From Neckera pumila (Eukaryota > Streptophyta > Bryopsida > Hypnales > Neckeraceae): 64,000 nt of DNA. Both the position numbers and the translations under genes were made by a program. Shown here piece after piece: positions 23,134 through 34,870 of the stretch (positions within the stretch are counted from its first letter, which is position 1; the number at the start of each line of letters is the position of its first letter). A model generated the notes under the pieces. The model searched no databases. It was not told the DNA's origin and was given only the letters and a program-made list of their open reading frames with translations. The stretch covers positions 48,051,022-48,115,021 of the forward strand of contig OZ018408.1 in NCBI GenBank assembly GCA_963969595.1. Reading direction: 5' to 3'.

Positions 23134-25630
23134 TAGAGAATGGAGTTTATATTAATTTTATGCATTGAGATTTCAAAGTTCGAAGAGGGGTTTTTGAGTA
23201 CACAGGATTGCGCCTGCACATACGGCCGGATTTGGAAACAAATACTAGTTTCGTGACTGAAAGCGCAAACTACGGCAGCCCCTATTGAAGGCTTGTGGAT
23301 CAAAACGGTGTTTCAAAGTTTGATCAGAGCCGCTTCAAAAAGGGGCTGCATTGTATAAGTAACTGGTTTCCCTGCAAGGGGGTCTTTGGCTTACTATAGC
23401 ATTCTAGGAGCAGTGCTAACTATGTTGGCAGTAACTACACTTTCCAACAATAGCTGGCTGAAAACCAACCACGTTAAGCTTAGATGCTTAGGAGGATTTT
23501 TGTCAGAAGTGAGAGAAGGTGTCAGAGAGAATTGGAGCATCTTAGATACCCCAAGTTCAGTGATTTTTTTTTTCATGTTGGAGAAGTAGTCAGCTGTTTC
23601 TTCAATACTAACGTGATATTTGGGTGATGCTTGGTGGTATCTACGTGAAGCCTAGGTGATACGTAAGAAAAATTTGGCTACTGGTTTTTAAAATACAGTA
23701 GGAACCTGGCTATTTACAAATTATAGCCTTTGTATTGACTTTGTAGCAAAGTGGCCAAATTTGTATTAGCAAAACAGCTGCCCAAGCTTTTCGTGAATTA
23801 GCAGAGCCCAAGGTGTTAACAGCTCCTTTCAAGAATGTTTTGGGGTGTTAATGTGTCATGACGAATGTGATAATGAGACTGACTTTTCTGACAAATTGAG
23901 TCCCTAAGTCAATTTTTCTTTCTAAATGGAGGAGTTGGTGAGTGAGCTCAGTTGGAGGAATGAACAAAGAGGCCAAAGCACGCAACCGTTTGAACGCTCT
24001 TTAGCTTTCCTTGTTGTAGGAAAATTTTGTGTCTGGAATCCATTCTGTTGATTTGCTCCCTATTTCTTTGTGGTATTTGTATTCTTGGCTTGAATTGGAA
24101 CATTCTAGAGCAGGGTTGACAGCCCACCCTTTTCACTGTATTATACTAAGGTTGGTAGAATAGATATTGTCTCCAATAGTTTGTCGCAATGTTCTTGAAC
24201 TTCAAAGTAGGGGATTATTTGCTTTCCATGAATCAAGGTTCCTTTCCCTGTAGAACATCTTGAATGCAAGCTAGCCCATGTATTGTGGGCCATGTAACAT
24301 GAATATATTCTTGTTATAGTGCAATTGTTGAAGGACCCCTTGCCTTTCCATTCAAGAATGTTATGATTGAATACCTATGTTTTCATTCCTAAACTCAAGA
24401 TGTAATAGGATTTGTGCCAGTGAACAAAGATGTTCATGAATTTTAATGCTTCTTTGAATTAATAGATGATCCCTAGTTGTTTACATCTCTCTTCAAGAAT
24501 GTTGTGTGACTCCTACCATAAGCAACACAAAAAAGTCACTTTGGAAATGGAGATGGCATTGAGGGCTTTACTTGTAATAAGTGGGAATATCTTAATTTTT
24601 GACCGACCAAAAATAACCATTGGTGTGATGGAGGGTTGACATTGGAGATAGAAATAGTAGTCATTTGGTGTCAAAAAAAATGTTCTAAGAGAATTTGAAA
24701 AACTTTTTTAATTGCCAATGAGTTGAGATCTCACCTTTCTTATTATAGGAACGATGTTCAAATATGTTGCCTATGTTTAGACAATTTAAAGTGTAGTTTA
24801 TTCATAATATATACTACACAACCTACCATAAAATGCACCAATGAGATAGTTTAATACAAATGGCCTTTGTCAAACTTCAAATTTGTCAAGCTTTGTTTTA
24901 AGAAATAAACCAATCTTTGAGCATTGGGAAGCCTCTTCTAGGTAGGCAATTCAACACAAGAATTTTAATCAACAAATTTGGCATTGTAAAAACAAAATGC
25001 TAAATTTGCCAAGTTTATGAGTTTTGAAGCAAGTATGTCACTTTCATTAGTCCTTAAAAGACATTTGGGATCTTGGGAGGTTTGCCTTGAATTTAGATTT
25101 GAGAATCTTTCTTAAATGGGCATCATATATCTTGTTCAAATGACCAATCAATGATGATTGAGCTTCCACCCTCCTCAAGGCCACTATTCAAATTTTTTTA
25201 TTTAAATTTTTGGGAAACTTTCCAATGCAAAAACTACAAGTTGAAATTGTGATTCTAAACCTCAAGACTAGATTGCTAGATGCATCAAAGAGAATGGTAC
25301 CAAAGAAGTTAACATGTAGTAGAATACTAGAGAAATTTTCTTGAAAATTCTCTGAAAATCCAACCTTGGGACTTGGGTTGTTCTTTAAGGGTTAAGCTGG
25401 TGAGACAAAGTTTATAATTTCTACTCAATGGGATGCTCAGTGTGACTTCCTTTGACTAACCAAATATTACAAATGTAGATATACAAAATGAAATAAAATA
25501 ACCATGGTACAATGTCTAATTACCTTCTGTGAGCTTCTTAAATAAAATCTTACAAACTCATTATTAAAACATGCTCAATTGGATTGATAGTCAACGATAA
25601 TTCTCAATAAAATCTTACAAACCTACTATT
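23134..25630. other. AT-rich intergenic DNA
   Basis: No supported gene. The word TTCAAGAATGTT recurs near 23829, 24353 and 24493, but I could not define a repeat unit around it. Confidence 0.4.
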
Positions 25631-25639
25631 TTTAATATT

Positions 25640-25935
25640 TCAAGAAGTGGAATGTCATTTAAAGTCTATTTTGAGCATCAAAAATCTAATTTTGAAAAAA
25701 ATATATTTAGGATCTTTCTATTGAAGATTGTTTGCAAGGGTGTCCATTAAAAATCTTTTTTTTTTTTTTTAAATTTTAGGGGCTCTTGGAGTTGAGCCTC
25801 AAGTACATTGGATCTAAGAGGAGGAAATCACATTGAAAATTCATTTTAAAAAAAAATTGGAGGGTAGATTTTGGAAAGCTGTAAATTAATAGTGGTTATG
25901 TATGTTATGTTCTTTAACCTCATATATTTTCATGA
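25640..25935 (-). mobile_element. Degenerate fragment of 626/660-bp TTAA family
   Basis: Aligns with about 62800-63070, sharing CAAGGGT(G/A)(T/C)CC, GGCTCTTGGA, TTCATTTAAAAAAA and GTAAAT(T/C)AAT words. The outer ends with TTAA are not preserved. Confidence 0.5.
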
Positions 25936-26859
25936 CTTCAATTTAAGACTTGACGAATTTGTGATTTGGTGAAGGTCAATGGATTACGGTCAGTTAGTCT
26001 GACCAAGTCCCCAGGATGATGAGATCACCCGCCTACTTCTCGTGGCCCAACTGTAAATTCTGAAAAATTCATTCTACGAGGATTCCTTCGGGTACCAGCA
26101 ATCTAAAGAATATGGAACACATTCCAGGATCACAAAGTACAGTGTATGTTCCAATGTATTGAAAGTGGAAATTGAAAAACAAGCTGCTCGGCTACAAGAA
26201 GCTCTGTATGTGTGTTGCACTTGTCCGTATTTTTGGAGCTAGAACCTACGTAAACTTTCTCACATGTAGCTTTGATGATGCCTGGAAGTTTCCTCGCTTC
26301 GGGTCCAAATGTTAATTACTTATATGTCAAATTGCAGTTTGCTGATTGCCAGATAATCCATAGTGGTTCGTCTTCTTCTTTCCAAAGATGTATTTAAGGA
26401 ATGTGCACTCGGAATTGTCGCCTGAAAATGTTCAGGTTGTATTCATTTGAAGTGGTGATATGGGGTGCACACAACTTCACTATCCAAGTAGAGCTGCATT
26501 GAAGTCAACAGTGTTCACTGAGGAAATTTTGCATAACAAAAGTTCTGCAAATTTCAGAAAAGTAGATGGAGCTATGGCTAGGTCTATAGAGCAACTCAAC
26601 TCGGTTGCGGCAAGAGCATACAAATACTGGAAAATTCTCGGGCTCCTTGGCTTGCCCACAACGTTTGAAGAGTTTTTGAAATTCACCAACAAATCTAGCA
26701 ATCATCCTTCATTTATCATACTTGATCTAGTATGGGAATTGAAGGATGATTATTTGTTTCAATACCATCTTCAATTATTGCCTCTAGTTATACTATGATT
26801 AGACATTTCCTTAAAATTTAGATCAACTTTTACTCAAAGCTCAGCAAGAAAGTGGAGAA
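25936..26859. other. Intergenic DNA with one unassigned frame
   Basis: A 112-codon ATG frame at 26460-26798 (+) starts MGCTQLHYPSRAALK and contains an EEFLKFTNKSS stretch. I do not recognise it, and it lies just upstream of the LINE fragment, so it may be part of that decayed element. Confidence 0.3.
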
Positions 26860-28120
26860 TGGTCTCTGTAGACAGCATTAACCTTCGAAAGGATGAGAAC
26901 CTACTGCGAAGAAATTGGTACCCAGAGGGCCCGCGAAAAACGAGCTAATGCTGCATAGGTGAAAGCAAGCTTTTCATCAACAGAAAGGCTCATTCAACAT
27001 TTGCTAGACGACATCTTCTTTTGCTCAAAGCTCACTCCAAGGCCACTCAAGAACTCACTGAAATTGAAGTAAAAGAGGCAGAATGGGCAGCGATCAGATC
27101 TTCATCTCGCTGAGCACAAATAGATGGCAGGATGAAAAAGGAGTTTTTTTCTCGGCTCTAAGAAGGTCAAATCCGCACCAACAATCCAAATGCTCAGAGA
27201 TGAGGATGATCGGGAGCACTCCACAACTCAAGAAATGGCTAGTTACTACCTGTTACGAAGTATTACCGATCATTCTTTACAACACAAGGAGAATCGGAGG
27301 AATGCAACGCAACTCGGAACCCCTGTTGGAGCGAGGTTCCCAAAGAAAGTTTCGTAGGCTATGAATGATAGTCTCAGTGCTGATTTCACCAAAGACAAAG
27401 TCCTGGCGTCCTTGAAGTCACTCCCAGGGGACGTGCCTCTAACACAGACGGATTTCCCGAGAAATTTTTTCTTAAACTTTGGGATGAGCTGGGAATTCGA
27501 AGTGATATTTAAGAAGTCCTTCAAGAGTCTCTCTCCTCGATACCCTATGCCGCCAACTGAACTATGGTCCTCTTTGCTTGCTTCCAAATGGAGGATGTAA
27601 AATGCAACCAAAGAACTGGAGGCCGATTACAATACTCTTGGGAACGGTGTTAAAAATCACCGCCAAGACTCTAGCAAGAAGGATCCAACCTCATCCGCCC
27701 AATTCAGACTGGATTCTTAAGAGGAAGGAGCATTATCGACAATGTTTTCTTAAGCATTTGAGGTAATAAAGTGGACGATGGAATCCAAACAATCATTGCT
27801 GATTTTACTCCTCGCTCGACATTGGAAAATTATTCGATTGGCTTCAATGATGGTTGGATTAAATGCATACGAGCCCTGTATGTGGACTCATGGTGCTCCG
27901 TTGGCACAGCCAGTAAGTTAGGTGCAGTACCATCGAGTTCCAATCAACATATCAAGAGTTGCCCAGGCGACATCCAGGAAACGCTGGAGCATTGCCTTCA
28001 AGACAATGCCTGCATGCCTTAAAAGCTTTGTTGATGTTTTGCCCACTTGAGAAATCAACTGGATCTCCCTCTGCATCTGTTGTGGAGAGAAACCCTCATT
28101 GGCATTCTTCCTTGAACCCA
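26860..28120 (+). pseudogene. Decayed L1-type LINE reverse transcriptase
   Basis: Several frames together carry the order expected of a plant L1 ORF2. There is a linker with WQDEKGVFFSALRR near 27130. A KDKVLASLKSLPGD helix region follows near 27400. Then come the RT blocks NWRPITILLGTVLKITAKTL (about 27616) and QTGFLRGRSIIDNVFL (about 27700), and finally WIKCIRALYVDS (about 27857). The YADD-type active-site block is not found. Stops and frameshifts interrupt it throughout. The endonuclease half and 3' end are not recognised. Confidence 0.75.
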
Positions 28121-29093
28121 TGTGAATGCTGACACTTAGTTTCCATTCTTTCACTCCCCAAACTCATGGCTTGAGAGGGTTTTAGGGCTGCCATCTTAGG
28201 GCAAATCTTGTGTGCCAGATGTTCAGTTTCTTTTTCACAGGAGAAACCATCAACTGCATTAGAAGTTGCCTCCTTGCCTGGAGAGACACCATCTGTGTAG
28301 GTATGGCTAGGAAAAAACATCTTCTTATTGTAGCTACATTGATAAGTATAGCAAAGATAGGTGCACATTGCACAGTCACGGAAACTGAGTTTAGTGATAT
28401 CTAGTTTACAAATGGGATGTTCAGCTCTGGCAGGCTTTACACCTCTAGCTGGAAACTCTCACCTACTTAAGGTATCCGACCCATTTCCAACCACTTCAGC
28501 AATTCCGCATATTTGGGGCATAGGTTTTCTGAGTGTGGAAGTTTTCCCATGTACAGATATAGAGTTTGGAAGGACTGCATATTTTTCCAGAATTTTATTA
28601 CTAAAAACGTAAATACTAAGAAGTTTTTAGTGGAAGATTCTCTTCGACCTCTAATAGTGATATAGACCTTTCTATTTCTGACCACAAGTTGATTGCAAAG
28701 TCGACCAAGGGCTGCTTGCAATATTGAGAGCCTCGTAACGAATCATAATGCACCACAACAGCTCTTTGAACTTCACCTCAATTGAGTAGTCTATGGTGAG
28801 AGAGAGAGCAACCTATAGGTTGGAAATCGGGAGGTAGTTGGAAACAAGTCGGCTACCTTAGTGGTAATCCGGCGACCCTGCGTAGGAAACTGGATTCAAA
28901 TGTATGGGGAAAACTTAGATGCGTCTCCTATAGGATGACCATGTGAAACTCATTTTATGTGTGCTAAAAATTCTGTCTTCTATACCATGTACAATATATT
29001 GATGCAGCTATGCCATTTACAACGCCATCTAATTTTTGCAAATTTTCAATAGTTTTCTCTTATCAAAAGGTCATTCTTGTAAAATCACACTAT
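28121..29093. other. Intergenic DNA
   Basis: No gene supported. A fragment like the AGGTAG MITEs begins near 28470 (TTAAGGTATCCGACCCATTT) but has no partner end. A GA-rich patch lies at 28798-28810. Confidence 0.35.
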
Positions 29094-30024
29094 TTAACCC
29101 CTAAAGGACCATTGTCGATTCAACGGACATTTGGGATTTTGGGCAGGTACCTATAGGTTGAAATTTTGTCGTGATTTTTTGAAACTTTTTTTGAAGATAG
29201 AAAAAGTGATAAGCTTTGTGGAATATAATTTTTTTCACAATTGGTGCTCGGGGAAAAAGTTATGACCAAATAAGCTCAAAACAGGGAACGGCGGGCAGCA
29301 AATAAAAAAGGACAAAAATTTGAATTTTTTTTTAATATCTTTTTTCTCATAGATTATATTTTTGCCTATTTGGAAAGCTTTGATTCATTTCATTTGGATT
29401 TGTTATGAGAAAGTTATGGACATTCTTATTTTTCAGGCAATTAGAGCATCTTTTTTGAAAAAAATAACTTCTAGGATGCATTTCTGAATGCAATTTTTCA
29501 AATTTTTCATTTTTTTTTTGTGTGGTTTATATTACTTGCTAGAACAATCTCACCATTGGGATTAGTGCATTTTAATTCCATCTAAAATATATGAATATTT
29601 TAGATTTTCCTTCTATCTTGTAACTACTTCTATTTAGCAATTTTTTAAAGAATGCTAATTAAGTTTTTTGTTTTTGTTTTTGTTTTTCCCCTAGACTCTC
29701 AACTCAATTCTCCACTACAAAGATTTAGAGCTCAGAACTCTGTAGTGCAAAAATTTTGAGTTAAAAAATGTTCAAAGTCAAAAAATTTAGTCCCACAATG
29801 TGCTGAAAAACTTGTTTTTTTTCACTTTAAACGTATATATCTTGCAATCTGTGCGGTCAAAAATTCTGAAATTTTTTCCACTCACGCTCATACTAGTTAA
29901 GTGTAAGATCCTACGGTTGGATGTGGAAAAAAAAACATTATTCAATTTTTTTTACTTTTTGCTATAGAAATGGCAGTTTTGAGTGTTTTTTGCAGAAAAA
30001 GGGCCTTGGTATTTTAGGGGTTAA
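29094..30024 (+). mobile_element. Intact TTAA-flanked element, 931-bp family reference copy
   Basis: TTAA at both ends, with termini CCCCTAAAGGACC and TTTTAGGGG. The first 8 bp are inverted at the other end. No frame of useful length is present. It is the best copy for judging empty target sites, since the TTAA at about 29897 is uninterrupted. Related copies are at 10701-12246, 12536-13322, 45841-46773 and 58440-59126. Confidence 0.82.
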
Positions 30025-30785
30025 GGAAGGGTACCCATATTAGAACTTTATCCTATTCTTTTTTTCTTATATCTCACAGTCCATTTCAAAACAAAACAAA
30101 CGAAACAAAAAAGCATTGTGTATCAAAAAATTGCTTGAGCTTCAAATTCTTCCTGCAGGACTGTCTGGGTGCTTTGTATTAGTGATTTTAACCTGCAATG
30201 AAAATCGATTTCATATGTGTCAAAAAAAGAAAACAAAAAATAAATCTTCCTGCAATGCGTTGATTTAACTTAATAAGAGTTCACATTCAAACCGAACAGA
30301 GCTTAATTTCCATTTAGTGCTATCTTATAACTCATGCTGCTAATAAAAGAATTGTTGTTTTTAAAGCTGATTACTGCAGGACAGGAAGTAATAGCTCAAC
30401 AGCCAAATTTTATTGCAGTATTATAAGAGTTCTTAATGTTCAGAATCGAGGTTGTTTATTTATTTTACTTTTTTGACAACAAGTAAAGGCAGTATTTGAG
30501 GTTGTTAATGAAGATCAATCTTCGCTCTTCCAAAGTCAGCTCTCAGAACAGATCGAGTGATTGAACTTTGCTTGAACTCTTTGAAGTCAATCCTCCAAAA
30601 CGGAGTGAGCTTTCAGAAGTCATGTGAGTTAATTACCGGTATTAAGCTTACAACACAAAACTATACGCTTTCTGAGTTCATCTTCAGAAACCTAATTACT
30701 TTAATGTTTAAATTATTAATTAAAAAATTCTAATTGCAACAAGAGTGAGTGAGAATTGTTGACTTTGTTCTCACATATTGGATTA
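30025..30785. other. AT-rich intergenic DNA
   Basis: No reading frame or repeat end that I can support. Confidence 0.4.
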
Positions 30786-31294
30786 AGGTAGGAGGTCTAT
30801 AAATTGCCCATTTAAGCCTGCCTACCTCATCAATGACAGTAAGAGCAATCCCACAGTAGCTTGCCAAAGGCACTCAACACCGGCAATGAGCGGGCCATGG
30901 CTTGGAAATTGCCCCACGGCATCCACGCCAAGTGAAAAACATGCCCAGCCACTGCCAAAAAAGAAGAAGGCACATGCAAATGGAGACTCTTGGGCATGGC
31001 TCGCCAAGCTATATAAAAATCCTTTTGATCCCACCTTTTGAAACGCTTCTCTTGAAATAGATTCTCTTCATAATAATAAATAAAGACTATAAGTGGATAT
31101 GTCACCACTTGGCAAGTCTTCGCATGGGTCTATGACTCTTCATTTAAAATGGTTGCACGCCAAACATTGAATTTTGCCCATTTGGCGCCCCTTTTCCGCA
31201 AGCCAGACGTGGGGTTGCCCTAATAGATATTTCAAGAAACATTGTCACTCATAGGAGGCATTTAGAACCTGGTTGATTTGAGGACCTCCTACCT
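30786..31294. mobile_element. TA-flanked AGGTAGGAGGTC MITE (509 bp)
   Basis: Ends AGGTAGGAGGTCTATAAAT and GAGGACCTCCTACCT are inverted copies flanked by TA. The interior is richer in G and C than its surroundings and contains GCCCA words. It shares its TIR core with the other AGGTAG elements but not their interior. Confidence 0.78.
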
Positions 31295-32050
31295 TAAAAT
31301 ATATAGCCTACAAATTAGACAAGTGAATGTGGATTTTGAGTCTTTTGATAATGGCTCAAGATCTTGCAACTTTAACCCTGGAATGTTGGACTAGTCAACA
31401 TGGAAATCGTCTTTGGGGGTACCATATGTATCATTTGCTTAAAAAGAAATCAAGAACACTCATTGGAGGTCAATCTATTGTACAAGACCTCTCCTTTTCC
31501 TACAAAAACATCTATACTTCTTGTCTTATATAGAATCATTCTATATCATCTATCAAACACTTAGTAGGGGATTAATGGAAATACACTATCATGTCTAATT
31601 AGAAGCATGCTACCATAACTAAGGTATGTACACCTCTAATTCTCACTAACTACAATTGAGTACATTACTATTATTCAACATTAATTATTTTTATTGGGTC
31701 TTATTGGCAACTAAGAGACGATGCCAACACTCTTTAGATAGCATTATTTGAAGGCAATATATACGAATAAGTTATAAATTTTCAAAATATTGTTTCTAAG
31801 TGTAGCAAAAAACAATACTAAGCTCTCATAGACTCTCATAGTTTGATTGTATAGATAGATAGAAACTCCAGTCTTCATAAGAAGGCCGGGGTGAATAAAG
31901 TGTCTGTTCGTAATGACAATGAGCCAATGTCCACAGGATCAAAGGCCATTGATGCAAAACTACTCTCCCCTTTCAAGAATAGACACTTTTAGTACCAGTA
32001 ACCAAATAAAAGTAACCAAGATTAAGGTAGTTAAATGAATTTAGATTATA
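31295..32050. other. AT-rich DNA, possible 3' flank of the LINE
   Basis: The LINE coding region on the minus strand stops at 32234, so its 3' UTR and tail must lie below that point. I could not find a clear poly(A) tail or target duplication. A short (GATA)n patch at 31850-31862 is one candidate for the tail. Confidence 0.35.
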
Positions 32051-32233
32051 AATACAGAGTGTGGTGGCAAAGGGTCATCAAGTCATGAGTACAGAAGTTG
32101 GTTGGAGAATACTAAGTATCATGACTATGTGGTCTGATTTTGATACCTGTCAGGACTGTTTGAGCAATACCGTGATAGACATGGCTTTTTACTTCCCGTT
32201 TTTGTTTTTATTTTGTTGTGCTTTGTATATTCC

Positions 32234-32953
32234 TTATTCTATTGGAAGTGGTTCGTTGTTTTCTATTTTTCTTTTATGTAATATGATTGAACCAGCATAT
32301 TGTATGGCAATGGTATTGATTGCTTTAAAAGTGTGTTTCAGAGTTGTTTCAGATAATTTGAGTTTGGTTTCAAGGAGTTTCATTGATGGAGCATGTGTTG
32401 TACCTCTAGCTCCTGTTGTAATGACAATAAATGGGTCTACTTTCCATCCCTGGGTAATGATATTATTTATTAGTGGTTGGTATTTTTGGATTTTATTATC
32501 TATTGTTATTTGCAAGAATTTGTCATTAGAGTATGTGAATTCAATAAATTTTATTGTGAGGTTATTGTCTAGGTTAGTTGGTGGGTTGCTGTGGTAGGGG
32601 AGTCCGTTAATACAGAGGATATCCGGTTTGAATCTAGCGTTGTAGTGACATCTTTGTCTTATGCAAGAACAAGGTAGAAGCCATTGAGGGATTGTATTTT
32701 CTTGTGGGTTGTTGTTGAATGTTCTTGCATTCATGAGAATGTAATTTCTAGTTTTTTTGGTAGATAATATTAGTTTTCTTAGCTCCCATACTGCTTTGTT
32801 ATGTCTTTTGGTTCTGAGGACGTGGATATGGTGTTGATTGCATTTGAGTAGTACATGTAGCCATGTATCTACGTTTTGGGAGTTAAATATGGAACATGTG
32901 ATGGATGGAAATCTTGCTACGCCAAAAAATAGTTGTTTTCTAGCATTTCCCAT
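32234..32953 (-). pseudogene. LINE C-terminus: zinc knuckle and restriction-like endonuclease
   Basis: This 239-codon segment starts with a CCHC-like knuckle in which one Cys is Phe (CSIFN then WLHVLLKC). It then has KPD at 32621-32629, followed by an IEFTY strand (Glu at 32541-32543) and a KIQKYQ block. The spacing of PD, acidic residue and K/KY fits the RLE nuclease found after the RT in R2 and Dualen LINEs, which cuts the target site. The assignment rests on motif order, not a database match. It lies one frame away from the RNase H part. Confidence 0.6.
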
Positions 32954-33042
32954 GTATTGGCCAATACGGAATTCTAGTAAGCTTGTTTTTTGTGAGTCAG
33001 TTATTTCGGGGTTGGTCCAAAATGCATTGGAGAGTTCATTAT

Positions 33043-34467
33043 CTATATCGGGATTAAGTGTTCATTTGCTAATGTTTGGGAATCGTTGTGCCAATATGTC
33101 CAAATTTTTATCACGATCATATTTTGTAATGTATGTTTGAAGGCACCTAACAGGGCCTTTATCAGGTTGTTGGGTTGGGCCTGGCCATTCGTCTTTTTTA
33201 AGTAAAATGGTGTAGTATGTGCAAATTCAAAAGGTTCTGAGGCAAATTTGTATTGTTTTGTAGTACCGTTTTTAGCAAGTTTGTCTACTTCTTCATTTCC
33301 TATAATATTAGCACGGGCCTTAATTTTGTAAATTGTCGTAGGTTGTGTATGATTTTGTAGCATTTCTACCATAGATTCTAATATGACTTTGTTTGCATGG
33401 TTACGGTGTAGCGTTGGATGTTTTAGCTATGTATTGAGTACATATAGACAATTTAGACAGTCGGTGAATATGTGTGCTGGTTCATGTGAATATTTAGTAG
33501 TGATTATGTGTAGTGTTTTATGTATAGCCATTAGTTTAGCTCTAAAAATGGTTTGTAGGCCAGGTAGTTGTTTAGAAATCTGAATTTCTTCTTTGGAAGG
33601 ATTGTACATTCCGTATCCCGCTTTCTCACGTATCCAATGGCCATCTTCATGTTGTTTAGGTGGTATAAATGATCCATCAGTGTAGTAACTATATTGCAAT
33701 GGAAATTTTATTTGATGGATAGTTGCATAAGTAGATAATGGGGGTGTAACTATATTTGTTGAATTGAGAATGGTTGTGTATGTGAGTTTATTCCAATTGG
33801 CATTTTTGTTCATTGCTATATTATTGGGTGTTGAAGCAGCAATTTGTATATGGTATTGTGTTATTTGCATATTTTGGAGGATCGTTGTGAGAGTGTTTAT
33901 TTGGTTGGATGGACCAATATTGTGATTTTGGTGGTGCGTACAAAGAATATGTATGGCAAGGGGTTCAATACGTGGTTGTCTATTTAGCTCAGGGGGGATT
34001 GTTGGTTCCTTGTATATAATAGTATCTGCGGCAAAATGGGCAATGACGTGTGTATCTTTGAATGGTCCAGTATGTGGGGAGAAGTTTTGGTACCAATTTA
34101 TGTCTAGTATGGCGAGTATAGTTATGGTGTTTGGATCATGTTTGGTTGCTAGTCTCGCCCAATGTATTGCTTGTTGGGCCGTTTCCTCATCATGTGAATG
34201 TGCAAAGCCGATGCCTTTCCATTTGTGTTCAAAGGCTTTGCCGAGTGATCCGAATATTTTGTCTCTTTCAAATGGAGAGTAAAAATGTGTGATTTGTATG
34301 GAACAAGTAATTGGTGAGGAGAAATATGAGTGAGAGATGTTGAATGTTGTTGTTAGGGAGTCTAGGATGTTTTGGGGGAGGGTGTATTGTGATGTTTTAA
34401 GTGGATTTTTATTGGATTTTTTATATTTATATCGCTCATAGAGCCACATGATTTCAGTTTTAAGCAA
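33043..34467 (-). pseudogene. LINE RNase H domain
   Basis: An RNase H fold is indicated by YYTDGS (TDGS at 33670-33681), then RAKLMAIHK, FTDCLNCLYVL and a late GNEEVDKLAK. RNase H removes the RNA strand after first-strand synthesis. In the family the second catalytic residue is Glu in a (A)EL(x)A block; here that position is Lys, so activity is probably lost. One in-frame TAG at 33427-33429 splits the domain. It could arise from CAG by C to T. Confidence 0.75.
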
Positions 34468-34870
34468 TTGTGTAGGTGGTACAAGGCTATATGTGTTATA
34501 TATGGCTGTGTGGTATTGTTTCTATAACCATTGTAACCTAGTGGTTGGGATAGTAATTAGATGTTGATCAGTATCTAGGTATAGGTGTATTAGTTCATTT
34601 CTTGTTATTATGGTTTGTGTATTAGTCATTATGTATTTTTTTGGATTACATTCGATAGTGGAAATGTGCATAAGTAGGATTATTGTTGGAGGTGGAATGA
34701 ATCGTGTACCTCTAGATTGCCCGAGGTTAAAGTTTGCCGCTATGATGTTTCTATAGTATTTATGTTGTTGTTTTGTGTAGTATTGTGTTAATAAAGTGAT
34801 GTTGTGTGAAACTGTTGTTGATTGATTAAATCAATTGATTAAAGAGGTCTCTTTGTGGCATCCATTTAGT

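Noticed and set aside
32061..32597. 178-codon plus-strand frame with many hydrophobic residues
   Set aside because: It is antisense to the LINE C-terminal nuclease segment, whose motifs are recognisable on the minus strand.
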